Part shown: piece by piece, positions 18,292-28,061 of the stretch | Numbering within the stretch: the first letter of the stretch is position 1 | Layout: every line of letters starts with the position of its first letter | Assembly (NCBI RefSeq): GCF_016807805.1 | Contig: NZ_CP063362.1 | Span: forward strand, 62,001-126,000 | Length of the DNA stretch: 64,000 bases | Source of the DNA: Xanthobacter dioxanivorans | GTDB taxonomy: Bacteria > Pseudomonadota > Alphaproteobacteria > Rhizobiales > Xanthobacteraceae | Reading direction: 5' to 3' | Notes under the pieces: model-generated | Databases searched by the model: none | What the model was told of the DNA's origin: nothing | What the model saw: only the letters and a program-made list of their open reading frames with translations | Position numbers and translations under genes: made by a program

Positions 18292-19404
18292 TCAGCTCAC
18301 CTTCTCGAACTTGCCGTTCTGTACGCGGTTGAGCTGGGTCGGCATGTCGATGGCGCCGCTCGGCGAGAAGCGCGCCCGACCGCCCACCAGATCGAAGGTG
18401 CCGGTGGCAAGGCCCTCGCGCAGGGTGTCGCCGTTCAGCGGCTTGCCCTCCTTCTCCAGGCGCTCGATGAGCTGGGCGTAGAGCAGCACGGCGTTGTAGT
18501 AATTCTGCGCGTAGGTGCTGGGGTTGTCCTTGTGGCGGGCGCGCCAGCCCTCGACGAAGCGGCGGGTGAGCGGATCCTTCGCATCCCAGTCGGCCACCTG
18601 CGAGGTGAACAGCAGCCCTTCCGATTCCGGCAACGCCGCCACGGAGGGGGTGCCACCCACCGAATAGGTCATCAGCGGCTGGGTGATGCCGTTGTCGCGC
18701 AGCTGCTTGAAGATCTGGGTCTGCTGGGTGCCGTAGCTCGCCACATAGACAAGGTCGGGCTTGGTCTCGCGGATCTTGGCGATCATGGCCGAGAATTGCT
18801 GGGCGGAGGGGGCGGCGCTGAATTCGCCCACCAGCGCGGCGCCAATGGCCGGCAGGCCGTCCTGAAGGCCCTTGCGGAGGGCATTGCCCAGCGGGTCGTC
18901 CAGATAGATGAGCGCCACGCGCCTGATCTCGTTGCGCTTCATCCAGCTGAACGCGGTCGGCAGCTCCTGGTTGGCGAGCGGAATGATGTTCCAGAAATAG
19001 GGAGAGAGGCCGGCAAGGTCCGGCCCCACGCCGCCGCCATTCACCATCACCACCTTGGCGCGCGTGGCGATGGGCTCGGCCGCCTTGGCCACACCGGTGA
19101 GCCCCACCAGCACGTACGGCGCGCGGTCCACATTGGCGAGTTTCGACATGCCGACGGCGCCGCCCTGGGGCGTGCTCTGGCTGTCCTGCGCCTTGAGCAC
19201 GATGGGCTGGGAGAGGCGCTTGTCCTGGGCCACATGCTCCAGCCCGAGGGCGGTGGCGGCGGTGTAGATCGAGCCGAGCTCGGACAGCAGCCCGGTCATC
19301 GGAAACAGGGTGCCGAGCACATAGGGCTCGGTGGCGGCGCGAAGCGCTGCCGGGAACGCCGTGCTGGCGAGCATGCCGGCAAGAACGGTGCGGCGGGTCA
19401 GCAT
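18292..19404 (-). CDS. Periplasmic LIV-type solute-binding protein, second importer
   Basis: 370 residues. The N-terminus MLTRRTVLAGMLASTAFPAALRAA has a twin-arginine-like TRRTVLAG segment followed by a hydrophobic core and an A-x-A site, so it is exported by Tat or Sec. The mature part begins YVLGTLFPMTGLLSELG, the first strand of type 1 periplasmic receptors. ATG 19404 has GGGA upstream. It follows CoA-transferase subunit B by 47 bases and precedes the permeases, so uptake and CoA activation share one transcript. The ligand is probably the acid that the CoA transferase activates. Confidence 0.88.
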   Translation of the reverse strand: MLTRRTVLAGMLASTAFPAALRAATEPYVLGTLFPMTGLLSELGSIYTAATALGLEHVAQDKRLSQPIVLKAQDSQSTPQGGAVGMSKLANVDRAPYVLVGLTGVAKAAEPIATRAKVVMVNGGGVGPDLAGLSPYFWNIIPLANQELPTAFSWMKRNEIRRVALIYLDDPLGNALRKGLQDGLPAIGAALVGEFSAAPSAQQFSAMIAKIRETKPDLVYVASYGTQQTQIFKQLRDNGITQPLMTYSVGGTPSVAALPESEGLLFTSQVADWDAKDPLTRRFVEGWRARHKDNPSTYAQNYYNAVLLYAQLIERLEKEGKPLNGDTLREGLATGTFDLVGGRARFSPSGAIDMPTQLNRVQNGKFEKVS

Positions 19405-19451
19405 GTTGTAGTCCCTCCCTTTTTTCGGCGCCATTCGCGGCACCTTGTGGT

Positions 19452-20123
19452 TCACGCGAGAATGGGCGCGGCTGTGACCTTCTGCAGTTCGGACCGGGTG
19501 AGGCCGTCCACCAGCTCCACCAGCCGCAGGCCCTGCGGCGTGATGTCGATCACCGCCAGGTTGGTATAGATGCGGCTCACCACGCCGAGCGCGGTAAGCG
19601 GATAGCTGCAGTCCGACACGATGCGCGGCGCACCGTCCCGGGTGGTGTGTTCCATCATCACCCAGACGCGCCGGGCGCCCAAAGCAAGATCCATCGCCCC
19701 GCCCACCGCGGGGGCGGCATCGGTATCGGAGGTGGCCCAGTTCGCGATATCGCCATTGGCCGCCACCTGGAAGGCGCCGAGCACGCACAGATCGAGGTGC
19801 CGGCCACGGATCATGGCGAAGCTGTCGGCCTGATGCATCAAGGCCGCGCCGTTCAACAGCGTGACCGGCTGCTTGCCGGCATTGATGAGGAAGGGATCGA
19901 GCTCCCCGGCTGCCGGGGCCGGGCCGAAGCCGAGCAGCCCGTTCTCCGATTGGAAGATGACTTCCCGGTCGGCCGGCACATGATTGGCGATGAGCGTCGG
20001 GATGCCGATGCCGAGATTGACGTACCAGCCCTCGGGAATGTCGGCCGCGGCCCGTGCCGCCATCTGGTCACGGGACAAAGGGGCATGAGCGCGCGCCGTG
20101 ATCTCTAAGGTGTCCTCACGCAT
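19452..20123 (-). CDS. CoA-transferase subunit B (family I, 3-oxoacid type)
   Basis: 223 residues. The catalytic glutamate is E60 in VIFQSENGLLGFGP, the SENG signature of family I beta subunits. Other hallmarks are VNLGIGIPTLIANHVP at the start and DLALGARRVWVMMEHTTRDG. It forms a heterotetramer with subunit A (8-base overlap upstream) and would move CoA from succinyl-CoA or acetyl-CoA to a carboxylic acid such as 3-oxoadipate or acetoacetate. Lying directly in front of an importer operon, it probably activates the imported acid or its catabolite. Confidence 0.92.
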   Translation of the reverse strand: MREDTLEITARAHAPLSRDQMAARAAADIPEGWYVNLGIGIPTLIANHVPADREVIFQSENGLLGFGPAPAAGELDPFLINAGKQPVTLLNGAALMHQADSFAMIRGRHLDLCVLGAFQVAANGDIANWATSDTDAAPAVGGAMDLALGARRVWVMMEHTTRDGAPRIVSDCSYPLTALGVVSRIYTNLAVIDITPQGLRLVELVDGLTRSELQKVTAAPILA

Positions 20124-20796
20124 GGAGCGCCCCTGCTGGATGATGAACAATGCGGTCCACGTAGATGCCCGGGGTGACGATGGCCTCCGGGTCGAGCGCG
20201 CCGAGCGGGGCCGCATGATACACTTGGGCGATGGTGAGCTCCGCCGCCGTCGCCATGACCGGGTTGAAGTTGCGCGAGGAGCCCCGGTAGGTGAGGTTTC
20301 CCCAGCGGTCCGCCTGCCAGGCCTCGATCAGCGCCACATCGCCGTGCAACGCGTGCTCCAGCACATAGTCGCGGGTGCCGATGCGGCGCGTCTCCTTGCC
20401 ATCCACGAGGCGCGTGCCGGCACCGGTGGGGGTGAAGAAGGCGGGAATACCAGCTCCCGCCGCCCGCAGCCGCTCGGCGAGCGTGCCCTGCGGCACCAGT
20501 TCCAACTCCAGGCGGCCGGCGCGATAGAGATCCTCGAAGATCACGGAGCCGGGGATGCGCGGATAGCTGCACACGAGCCGCCGCACCCGCCCGGCGGCCA
20601 GCAGCCGCGCGAGCCCGACACGGCCGTAGCCGGCATTGTTGGCGACCACGGTGAGGTCGCCGGCGCCCTGCTCGATGAGCCCCTCGATGAGCAGGTCCGG
20701 CTGCCCGACGGCGCCGAATCCCCCGACGAGGATCGTGGCCCCATCCTTCACCCCCGCCAGGGCCGTTGCGACCGAGGGCACAAATTTATCGATCAT
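20116..20796 (-). CDS. CoA-transferase subunit A (family I, 3-oxoacid type)
   Basis: 226 residues. The CoA-binding glycine loop GGFGAVGQPDLLIEGL is near residue 25, followed by NNAGYGRVGLARLL, the GNLTYRG segment and a C-terminal PGIYVDRIVHHP. Start ATG 20796 has GGGAGG close by; a longer frame has no family-like sequence. As first gene of the long minus-strand run it lies about 55 bases from an inverted-repeat operator shared with the promoters of the neighbouring IclR and LysR genes. Confidence 0.92.
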   Translation of the reverse strand: MIDKFVPSVATALAGVKDGATILVGGFGAVGQPDLLIEGLIEQGAGDLTVVANNAGYGRVGLARLLAAGRVRRLVCSYPRIPGSVIFEDLYRAGRLELELVPQGTLAERLRAAGAGIPAFFTPTGAGTRLVDGKETRRIGTRDYVLEHALHGDVALIEAWQADRWGNLTYRGSSRNFNPVMATAAELTIAQVYHAAPLGALDPEAIVTPGIYVDRIVHHPAGALHA

Positions 20797-20850
20797 CGCC
20801 TCCCACCCATTCCGCCGGCGAACGGCCTTCGCTGCGCCGTCCCGATCTTC

Positions 20851-20884
20851 ATTTGTCCGCGTATTGGACATTTGTCCGATAAAT
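20851..20884. promoter_or_regulatory. Candidate IclR operator A
   Basis: Contains the inverted repeat TGTCC-GCGTATT-GGACA (20854-20870) and an additional half-site TTTGTCCG (20871-20878). The full 34-base element matches the one at 22264-22297 in 29 positions. The third, in-phase half-site is reminiscent of IclR-family operators (PcaU/PcaR/PobR), which often use three 10-bp half-sites. It controls, by position, the CoA-transferase/importer run. Confidence 0.65.
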
Positions 20885-21007
20885 AGAGCGCGGTGGCGCC
20901 GACCTGTCAAGGCTCTCCTCACCTCGGACACGTGGAGCCCGGCGGCGATGGACGGACCGGGGGATGGCGGAATCCTGGCGTGGGCGCCGGCCGCGAAGGG
21001 CGCCGAC

Positions 21008-21030
21008 GACTGTCCGCCAATTGGACAAAC
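21008..21030. promoter_or_regulatory. Candidate IclR operator B
   Basis: TGTCC-GCCAATT-GGACA at 21011-21027 has the same arms and spacing as sites A and C. It is about 130 bases in front of the IclR gene, suggesting autoregulation. Confidence 0.6.
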
Positions 21031-21157
21031 GTTCGCATGATGATACAAATGGGGAGATCTGAGGCCGGGCGCGGCCCACGGCGAGGGTGTTTCCGCCTGC
21101 CGCCGCAGCGTCGAGGTTCAGCGTGCCTCAGCTGGACGATTTTGAGAAGAGCTACTC

Positions 21158-21955
21158 GTGATCAAGAAGGTCTCGGAAAACGACACGCGCGGGCCGGAAT
21201 TCGTCACGGCCCTCGAACGCGGACTCAATGTGCTCGCGGCTTTCGGACGGGCGCCACGCCGCATGACCCTCACCCAGGTGGCGGAGGCCACCGGCCTCAG
21301 CCGCGGAACGGCGCGCCGCTTCCTGCTGACCCTGCAGGCCCTCACCTATGTGGACAGCGACGGCAAGCTGTTCTGGCTGACGCCGAAGGTCCTGCAGTTT
21401 TCCAGCGCCTATCTGTCCACCTGCGCCCCGGCTGAGGCCGCGCGCAGCGTCATCCGCACCCTCACGGACCAGATCGGGGAATCCTCCTCCATGGCCATGC
21501 TGGACGGCCATGAGGTGGTCTATGTGGCCCGCGTCGAAACCCGCCGCATTTTCTCCTCGGGCCTCGAAGTGGGCTCCCGCCTTCCCGCCTTCTGCTCCTC
21601 CCTCGGCCGGGTGCTGCTGGCCGGGCTCGACGACGAGGAGCTCGACCGCTGGCTGGCGGAAGAGGCTTTCGTCGCGCCCTCGCCGCGCAGCATCACCGAA
21701 CCGGACAAGGTGCGCCTGAAAGTGCTCGAGGCGCGCCGTCTCCAATATGCCATCATCGACGGCGAGATGGATGTGGGCGTGCGATCCATCGCGGTTCCGG
21801 TCCACGACCGGGACGGGCGCACCGTGGCCGCACTCAATATCGGCACCACGGCGGCGCGCGCCTCCCTCGATCACATGCGCAAGGTCTTCCTTCCGGCGCT
21901 GCGCGAGGCCGCGAACGAGATCGAGCGCACGATGAACGGGTGGCTGCAACCTTAG
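21158..21955 (+). CDS. IclR-family transcriptional regulator
   Basis: 265 residues. The N-terminal winged helix shows ALERGLNVLAAFG and LTQVAEATGLSRGTARRFLLTLQALTYV (about 18-65). The C-terminal effector domain holds SSSMAMLDGHEVVYVARVE, LPAFCSSLGRVLLAGL and GVRSIAVPVHDRDGRTVAALNIG. The pattern is closest to the PcaU/PcaR/PobR branch, which activates aromatic-acid and beta-ketoadipate genes. It is divergent from the CoA-transferase/importer run and upstream of the LysR-thiolase unit; shared inverted repeats lie at all three promoters. It is probably an activator that senses a pathway acid; the symbol pcaR would be premature. Confidence 0.9.
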   Translation: MIKKVSENDTRGPEFVTALERGLNVLAAFGRAPRRMTLTQVAEATGLSRGTARRFLLTLQALTYVDSDGKLFWLTPKVLQFSSAYLSTCAPAEAARSVIRTLTDQIGESSSMAMLDGHEVVYVARVETRRIFSSGLEVGSRLPAFCSSLGRVLLAGLDDEELDRWLAEEAFVAPSPRSITEPDKVRLKVLEARRLQYAIIDGEMDVGVRSIAVPVHDRDGRTVAALNIGTTAARASLDHMRKVFLPALREAANEIERTMNGWLQP

Positions 21956-22399
21956 CCTTCTCCGGCGCGCAGGGACCGCATCCGCGACCTGTCGCGCCGC
22001 TTGCCGACGGCAGCCGGCGCCCGCGCCCGGCAAGCGATGCTGCCGGATGCCGACCCCACGCCTGGAGCCGGGCCCGGGCGCCTGCGACGCGGATCATTCC
22101 CCTCCCCCCTGGGCCCGCCTCGTCCCCGTGCGCCGGGGCGATCCTTTCGATCGCATCGGCACTCCGCGCCCCGCCGGTCCGCTTCATTCGACATCGGCGC
22201 CCAGCGGCACGCTCCGACCCGCGCGATCGGCCCGGGCGGGAGCCCGGCCCGGCATCGAGCGCCAATTGTCCGCGTACTGGACTTTCGTCCGTTAAATTGC
22301 AAGCATGCCGTCGACGGCGAGCGACGTAGAGGCACGGAGCGCCGGAGCGGCATATTTCCGGTCCATCGAACGGGAAGGTTCGCATCGGGAGGAACGGAC
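21956..22399. other. 444-base intergenic region before the LysR gene
   Basis: GC-rich spacer with no convincing coding sequence in any frame. The only structured element seen is the 34-base operator copy at 22264-22297, embedded in a local AT-rich stretch that probably contains the promoter of the LysR gene. Confidence 0.7.
22264..22297. promoter_or_regulatory. Candidate IclR operator C
   Basis: Inverted repeat TGTCC-GCGTACT-GGACT (22267-22283) followed by half-site TTCGTCCG. 29 of 34 positions equal operator A 1.4 kb away, in the same orientation. It lies about 100 bases before the LysR start codon. Confidence 0.65.
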
Positions 22400-23398
22400 G
22401 TGGAATTGCGCCAGATACGAACGTTCGTCCACGTGGCCGAGCTCGGCAGCATCAGCGCCGCGGCCGAGCGCCTGCACGTGGCCCAGCCCGCCCTCAGCCG
22501 CCATCTGCAGGCGCTGGAGCAGGAGCTGGGCGTGCGCCTGTTCCAGCGGAATGGACGCGGCGTAGTCCTCACCGATGCCGGCAAGCTGATGCTCGCCCGC
22601 TCCGCCGGCGTGCTGCGGGAACTCGACGGGATGCGCGAGGACTTGCACAACGCGGCCGAAGCGCCGCGTGGTCAGGTCTCGTTCGCGCTGCCGCCGACGG
22701 TCGCCGAGATTCTCTGCGGCCCCCTTGTGGAGCGCTTCAGCAGCCGCTTCCCGCAAGTGCAGCTTTCCATTTCCACCGGGTACAGCGGCTATGTGCTCGA
22801 CTGGCTGCAGCGCGGCGTGGTGGATGTGGCGGTGCTCTACGATGTTGCCGCGTCGCCCGCCATGCGCCTGCGCGCCCTGCTGCCGGAGCGGCTTCATCTG
22901 ATCGAACGGCGTGAGGACGGCGCGGCCGGCGCCCCTTCGGTGCCGGTGGAAGCCCTCTTCGCGCGACGGCTCATCCTGCCCCGGCCCCAGCATGGCCTGA
23001 GGCGCCTGCTCGATGCGGTCGCCGCACGCCAGGGGATGACTTTCGCGCCGGTCATCGAGGTGGACTCCCTCCCCCTCCAGCTCGACCTGGTGCGGCGCGG
23101 CTTCGGCTCCACCGTGCTGCCGGCAGCGGCGGCCCATGCCGACATCAGCGCCGGTCGGCTCGTGGCGCATCCGCTGGTCGCACCGGAGGTGACCCGCCAG
23201 CTGGTGCTCGCCACCCCCATCGACCGTCCGCCGAGCCGAGCCGCCCAGCATTTCGTGGAGGCGGTGGAAGAGACGGCACGCAGCCTCGCCGTCTCCGGCG
23301 TGTGGGGCGGCCCGGCGCCCGGGGAGATCAACTCGTCCATGCCGGACCGGCATAACGGAAATAATGAAGCAGCTTTTCTATCGGACGAAATAGTCTGA
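22400..23398 (+). CDS. LysR-family transcriptional regulator
   Basis: 332 residues from a GTG start. GGGAGG lies 6 bases upstream, and the protein then begins VELRQIRTFVHVAELGSISAAAERL, the exact LysR opening; no ATG fits. The winged helix occupies residues 1-60 (AQPALSRHLQALEQELGVRLFQRNGRGV). The effector domain starts GQVSFALPPTVAEILCGPLVERF and contains GYSGYVLDWLQRGVVDVAVLYD. The C-terminus extends about 25 residues beyond the usual length. It is upstream of a thiolase/CoA-transferase/CitE gene set; in known itaconate clusters the regulator (RipR) is also LysR-type. Operator C suggests it is itself under IclR control. Confidence 0.9.
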   Translation: MELRQIRTFVHVAELGSISAAAERLHVAQPALSRHLQALEQELGVRLFQRNGRGVVLTDAGKLMLARSAGVLRELDGMREDLHNAAEAPRGQVSFALPPTVAEILCGPLVERFSSRFPQVQLSISTGYSGYVLDWLQRGVVDVAVLYDVAASPAMRLRALLPERLHLIERREDGAAGAPSVPVEALFARRLILPRPQHGLRRLLDAVAARQGMTFAPVIEVDSLPLQLDLVRRGFGSTVLPAAAAHADISAGRLVAHPLVAPEVTRQLVLATPIDRPPSRAAQHFVEAVEETARSLAVSGVWGGPAPGEINSSMPDRHNGNNEAAFLSDEIV

Positions 23399-23414
23399 TA
23401 GTTCATGTCCCGAT
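23380..23414. promoter_or_regulatory. Weak candidate operator D before the second thiolase
   Basis: ATCGGAC (23380-23386) and GTCCCGAT (23407-23414) form opposed half-sites related to the GTCCGAT half-site of operator A. The spacing differs from sites A-C, so this may be a partial IclR site or a LysR site. Confidence 0.3.
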
Positions 23415-23485
23415 GAATACACTATCCGGCGCGGCGGAAAGCTGCTCCGTTTTTCCTACAAGCAAGAACTTTGAGGAGACGCTGC

Positions 23486-24682
<1,197 letters not shown>

Positions 24683-24701
24683 TCGGCGACGGAGCCCCAC
24701 C

Positions 24702-25967
24702 ATGGCCATCGAGCTCCAGCCGGAGATGCTCGACTTCACCACCCTGCTCCTCCCCGGCGAGTACCTCGCCTGGGGCCAGGCCTCCGCCGAGCCGACGGCG
24801 CTGACCGCCCGCCTGTTCACGCAGAGCGGAGCCATTCCCGGCCTGCGCGCCTTCGTCGGCATGAGCTGGGGAACACCGTTCGACGGGGTGGAAGCGATGC
24901 GCTTCCAGTCCTATTGCGGCGCCGGCCACAATCGCGTGCTGGAGCGGGCGGGCGCGCTCGATATCCTGCCCTGCCACTATTCGGACCTGCCGGGGCTGCT
25001 CGCCCGGCAGGTGGACGTGCTGCTTCTCAATCTGGCGGATGACGGGACCGGGCGCTTCAGCTTCGGCGCCGCCCTCGAATATCTGGCGCCGCTGGTGGAC
25101 AGCGCCCGGCTCGTCGTCGCCGAGGTCAATGATCAGACGCCCTGGTCCTGCGGCGAGCGCACCCTGTCCGCCGACGACATCGACATCATCGTGCGCACCT
25201 CCCGGCCGCCCGCCACGTCCCCCAAGACAGAACCCGGCGAGGTGGAGCGGGCCATCGCCGCGCGCGTCGCCGGTCTCGTGGAAGATGAGGCCACCCTGCA
25301 GATAGGGATCGGCGGGCTGCCCGAGGCGATCCTCGCCGCCCTCGCCGGGCACCGCGACCTCGGCCTGCATTCCGGCCTCGCCTCCGACGGCGTCGCCGGC
25401 CTGGTCGAGGCCGGCGCGCTCACCAATGCGCGCAAGAGCATCGATGCCGGGATCGCCGTGGCGGGGCTTGTGGCCGGCGGGCCGCAGCTGATGCGCTATG
25501 TGAACCGCAATCCGTGCTTCGCCTTGCGCCCCACGACCTATACCCATGCCTTCGACGTGCTGAGCGCCCACCGGAGGTTCACCGCCATCAACGCCGCCAT
25601 CGAGGTGGATCTCACCGGACAGATCAACGCCGAGGTGGCGGGCGGGCGCTATGTGGGTGCCGTGGGTGGGGCTGCCGACTTCCTGCGCGGCGCGAGGGCG
25701 TCGCGGGGCGGACTGCCCATCGTTGCCCTTCCCGCCACCGTGAGAGGGCGCGAGGGCGCGCGCAGCCGGATCGTCATCCGGCTCGGCGGACCGACGAGCA
25801 CGGCCCGCGCGGATGCGGGCATTATCGTAACGGAATACGGCGTCGCCGACCTCCGCGGCCTCGGCCTCGGCGAGCGCCGACGCCGCATGATCGACATCGC
25901 CGCCCCTGAATTCCGGGCGGCACTGGAAGCAGGCGAGGAGACCTCGCCCCACCCCGCGCGGACGTGA
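24702..25967 (+). CDS. Acetyl-CoA hydrolase / 4-hydroxybutyrate CoA-transferase family protein (Cat1 type)
   Basis: 421 residues. Two halves are visible: the N-terminal one with YCGAGHNRVLERAGALDILPCHYSDLPGLL, and the C-terminal one with LQIGIGGLPEAILAALAGHRDLGLHSG, INAAIEVDLTGQINAE (catalytic Glu region) and IIVTEYGVADLRGL. The family transfers CoA between acetyl- or succinyl-CoA and a carboxylate. The Yersinia itaconate CoA-transferase (RipA/Ict) belongs to this family, and the downstream MaoC-like and CitE-like genes match the other two itaconate steps. It starts 19 bases after the thiolase stop. Substrate assignment is inference. Confidence 0.87.
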   Translation: MAIELQPEMLDFTTLLLPGEYLAWGQASAEPTALTARLFTQSGAIPGLRAFVGMSWGTPFDGVEAMRFQSYCGAGHNRVLERAGALDILPCHYSDLPGLLARQVDVLLLNLADDGTGRFSFGAALEYLAPLVDSARLVVAEVNDQTPWSCGERTLSADDIDIIVRTSRPPATSPKTEPGEVERAIAARVAGLVEDEATLQIGIGGLPEAILAALAGHRDLGLHSGLASDGVAGLVEAGALTNARKSIDAGIAVAGLVAGGPQLMRYVNRNPCFALRPTTYTHAFDVLSAHRRFTAINAAIEVDLTGQINAEVAGGRYVGAVGGAADFLRGARASRGGLPIVALPATVRGREGARSRIVIRLGGPTSTARADAGIIVTEYGVADLRGLGLGERRRRMIDIAAPEFRAALEAGEETSPHPART

Positions 25968-26019
25968 GCGCCCCAGCAAGCGGGCCCATCAACGACGACT
26001 TCGATCGAGGCTTACCCCC

Positions 26020-27183
26020 ATGCAGACCGTTGGCAGCGACCAGTTCCAGGACATCCGCGACGCAGTGCGCGCCCTGTGCGCCGACTTCCCCGCCGAGTAC
26101 CACCGCAAGGTGGACGAGGCCCGCGGCTATCCGGAGGAGTTCGTCGACGCCTTGACCAGGGCCGGCTGGATGGCGGCGCTGATCCCGGAGGCCTATGGCG
26201 GCTCCGGCCTCGGCCTCACCGAAGCCTCCGTGATCATGGAGGAGATCAACCGGGCGGGCGGCAATTCAGGGGCCTGCCACGGCCAGATGTACAACATGAA
26301 CACGCTGGTGCGGCACGGTTCCGAGGAGCAGCGCCGGCGCTATCTGCCGAAGATCGCCTCGGGCGAATTGCGCCTCCAGTCCATGGGCGTCACCGAGCCC
26401 ACCACCGGCACCGACACCACCAAGATCAAGACCACGGCGGTGAAGACCGGCGACCGCTACGTCATCAACGGCCAGAAGGTTTGGATCTCCCGCGTCCAGC
26501 ATTCCGACCTGATGATCCTTCTCGCCCGCACCACGCCCCTCGACCAGGTGCGCAAGAAGTCCGAAGGCCTCTCCATCTTCATCGTGGACATTCAAGAAGC
26601 GATGGCCAAGGGGATGACGGTCCAGCCCATCCTCAACATGGTGAACCACGAGACCAACGAGCTGTTCTTCGACAATCTGGAGATCCCCGCCGAGAACCTG
26701 ATCGGCGAGGAGGGCCAGGGCTTCAAATATATCCTCACCGGCCTCAACGCCGAGCGCACGCTGATCGCCGCCGAATGCATCGGCGACGGCTACTGGTTCA
26801 TCGACAAGGTGACCGCCTATGCGAAGGAGCGCATCGTCTTCGGCCGGCCCATCGGCCAGAACCAGGGCGTGCAATTCCCCATCGCGGACGCCTTCATCGA
26901 GGTCGAGGCGGCGAACCTCATGCGGTTCGAGGCCTGCCGCCTCTACGACGCGCACGCGCCCTGCGGGACCCAGGCCAACATGGCGAAATACCTCGCCGCC
27001 AAGGCCTCCTGGGAAGCGGCGAACGCCTGCATCCAGTTCCATGGCGGCTTCGGCTTCGCCTGCGAGTACGACGTGGAGCGCAAGTTCCGCGAGACCCGCC
27101 TCTACCAGGTGGCACCGATTTCCACCAATCTCATCCTGAGCTACGTCGCCGAGCACGTCCTCGGCCTGCCGAGGTCGTTCTGA
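26020..27183 (+). CDS. Acyl-CoA dehydrogenase family protein
   Basis: 387 residues, FAD enzyme. QSMGVTEPTTGTDTTKIKTTAV is the FAD/substrate loop, FGRPIGQNQGVQFPIAD the central motif, and FHGGFGFACEYDVERKFRETR precedes the C-terminus. The usual YEGT with the catalytic Glu is replaced by LYQVAPISTNLI. A Glu in LNAERTLIAAE, where many members have Gly-Arg, may take its place as in isovaleryl-CoA dehydrogenase. It would desaturate a short or branched acyl-CoA. It precedes and touches the hydratase gene. Confidence 0.9.
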   Translation: MQTVGSDQFQDIRDAVRALCADFPAEYHRKVDEARGYPEEFVDALTRAGWMAALIPEAYGGSGLGLTEASVIMEEINRAGGNSGACHGQMYNMNTLVRHGSEEQRRRYLPKIASGELRLQSMGVTEPTTGTDTTKIKTTAVKTGDRYVINGQKVWISRVQHSDLMILLARTTPLDQVRKKSEGLSIFIVDIQEAMAKGMTVQPILNMVNHETNELFFDNLEIPAENLIGEEGQGFKYILTGLNAERTLIAAECIGDGYWFIDKVTAYAKERIVFGRPIGQNQGVQFPIADAFIEVEAANLMRFEACRLYDAHAPCGTQANMAKYLAAKASWEAANACIQFHGGFGFACEYDVERKFRETRLYQVAPISTNLILSYVAEHVLGLPRSF

Positions 27184-27209
27184 TGGCCTCGTTCCGAGGA
27201 ACCCCTGCG

Positions 27210-28061
27210 ATGGCCGACGCACCTACGCTCGACATTGATCACCTGCGGTCCTGGATCGGCCGCGAGGACACCGCCGCCGAGCTGGTGACGGCCGAGCTGG
27301 TCCGCCGGTTCTGCGCCACGTTCGACGAGGATCCCGGCGCGCCATTGCCCTCGCAGGCCGTACCGCGGCTGCTGCACTGGTGCCTTGCCCAGCCGGCGGC
27401 TCCTTCCCACGCGCTCGGGCCGGACGGCCATCCCGCCCGCGGCGGCTTCCTGCCGCCCGTCCCCCTGCCCCGCCGCATGTGGGCGAGCGGCCGCCTCGCC
27501 TTCCATGGCGAGATCCGCGTGGGGGACACCATGCGCCGCATCTCGCGCATCGAGAGCGTGGAGGCGAAGGCGGGACGCACGGGCGCCCTGTGCTTCGTGA
27601 CGGTTCGGCATGAGATCGATGTCGACGGGCGCCCTACCCTCTCCGAGACGCAGCACATCGTCTATCGCGGCCTCGATGCCGGCGGCCCGCCCGCCGGCGC
27701 GCCCGAGCCCGCCGCCGAGGGCGCGTTCCGCCGCGCGGTCGATCCCTCCCCGCCCCTGCTGTTCCGCTATTCGGCGCTGACCTTCAACGGCCATCGCATC
27801 CATTACGATGACCCGTATGTCACGCAGGTGGAAGGCTATCCGGGCCTCGTGGTGCACGGCCCCCTGCAGGCGACGCTGCTGTACCGGTTCGCGACGGAGA
27901 TCCGCGGCGCGCCGCCTGTGCGCTTTTCGTTCCGTGGGCTCTCGCCGGCTTTCGCCAACGTTCCGCTTTTCCTCAATGCGGAGGAGGATGCGGGCAAGCT
28001 CACGCTGTGGACCGCCCGCGCGGGAGGGCCGGTGGCCATGCAGGCGGAGGCGGAATGGTGA
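27210..28061 (+). CDS. MaoC / FAS1-like (mesaconyl-C4-CoA or itaconyl-CoA hydratase-like) dehydratase
   Basis: 283 residues with two hot-dog halves. The N-terminal half is a FAS1-like dehydratase domain (RMWASGRLAFHGEIRVGDTMRRISRI). The C-terminal half has RYSALTFNGHRIHYDD and VVHGPLQATLLYRF, the catalytic R-Hot dog region. This architecture is that of mesaconyl-C4-CoA hydratase and of itaconyl-CoA hydratase (Ich/RipB). ATG 27210 has GAGGAA 8 bases upstream; an ATG at 27183 that overlaps the dehydrogenase stop is the alternative. The stop overlaps the start of the lyase gene. Confidence 0.88.
   Translation: MADAPTLDIDHLRSWIGREDTAAELVTAELVRRFCATFDEDPGAPLPSQAVPRLLHWCLAQPAAPSHALGPDGHPARGGFLPPVPLPRRMWASGRLAFHGEIRVGDTMRRISRIESVEAKAGRTGALCFVTVRHEIDVDGRPTLSETQHIVYRGLDAGGPPAGAPEPAAEGAFRRAVDPSPPLLFRYSALTFNGHRIHYDDPYVTQVEGYPGLVVHGPLQATLLYRFATEIRGAPPVRFSFRGLSPAFANVPLFLNAEEDAGKLTLWTARAGGPVAMQAEAEW

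Larger units (their letters stand above)
20797..21157. other. Divergent promoter region between CoA-transferase and IclR genes
   Basis: 361 bases without a gene. It holds two TGTCC-N7-GGACA inverted repeats (20854-20870 and 21011-21027), one near each divergent gene. The AT-rich segments at 20851-20884 and 21027-21053 contrast with the GC-rich middle. No other coding signal is visible. Confidence 0.8.

Noticed and set aside
21158..21955. Naming the IclR regulator pcaR
   Set aside because: It resembles that branch, but no complete pca gene set (pcaGH, pcaB, pcaC, pcaD) is present in the window; only a CoA-transferase of the right family is.
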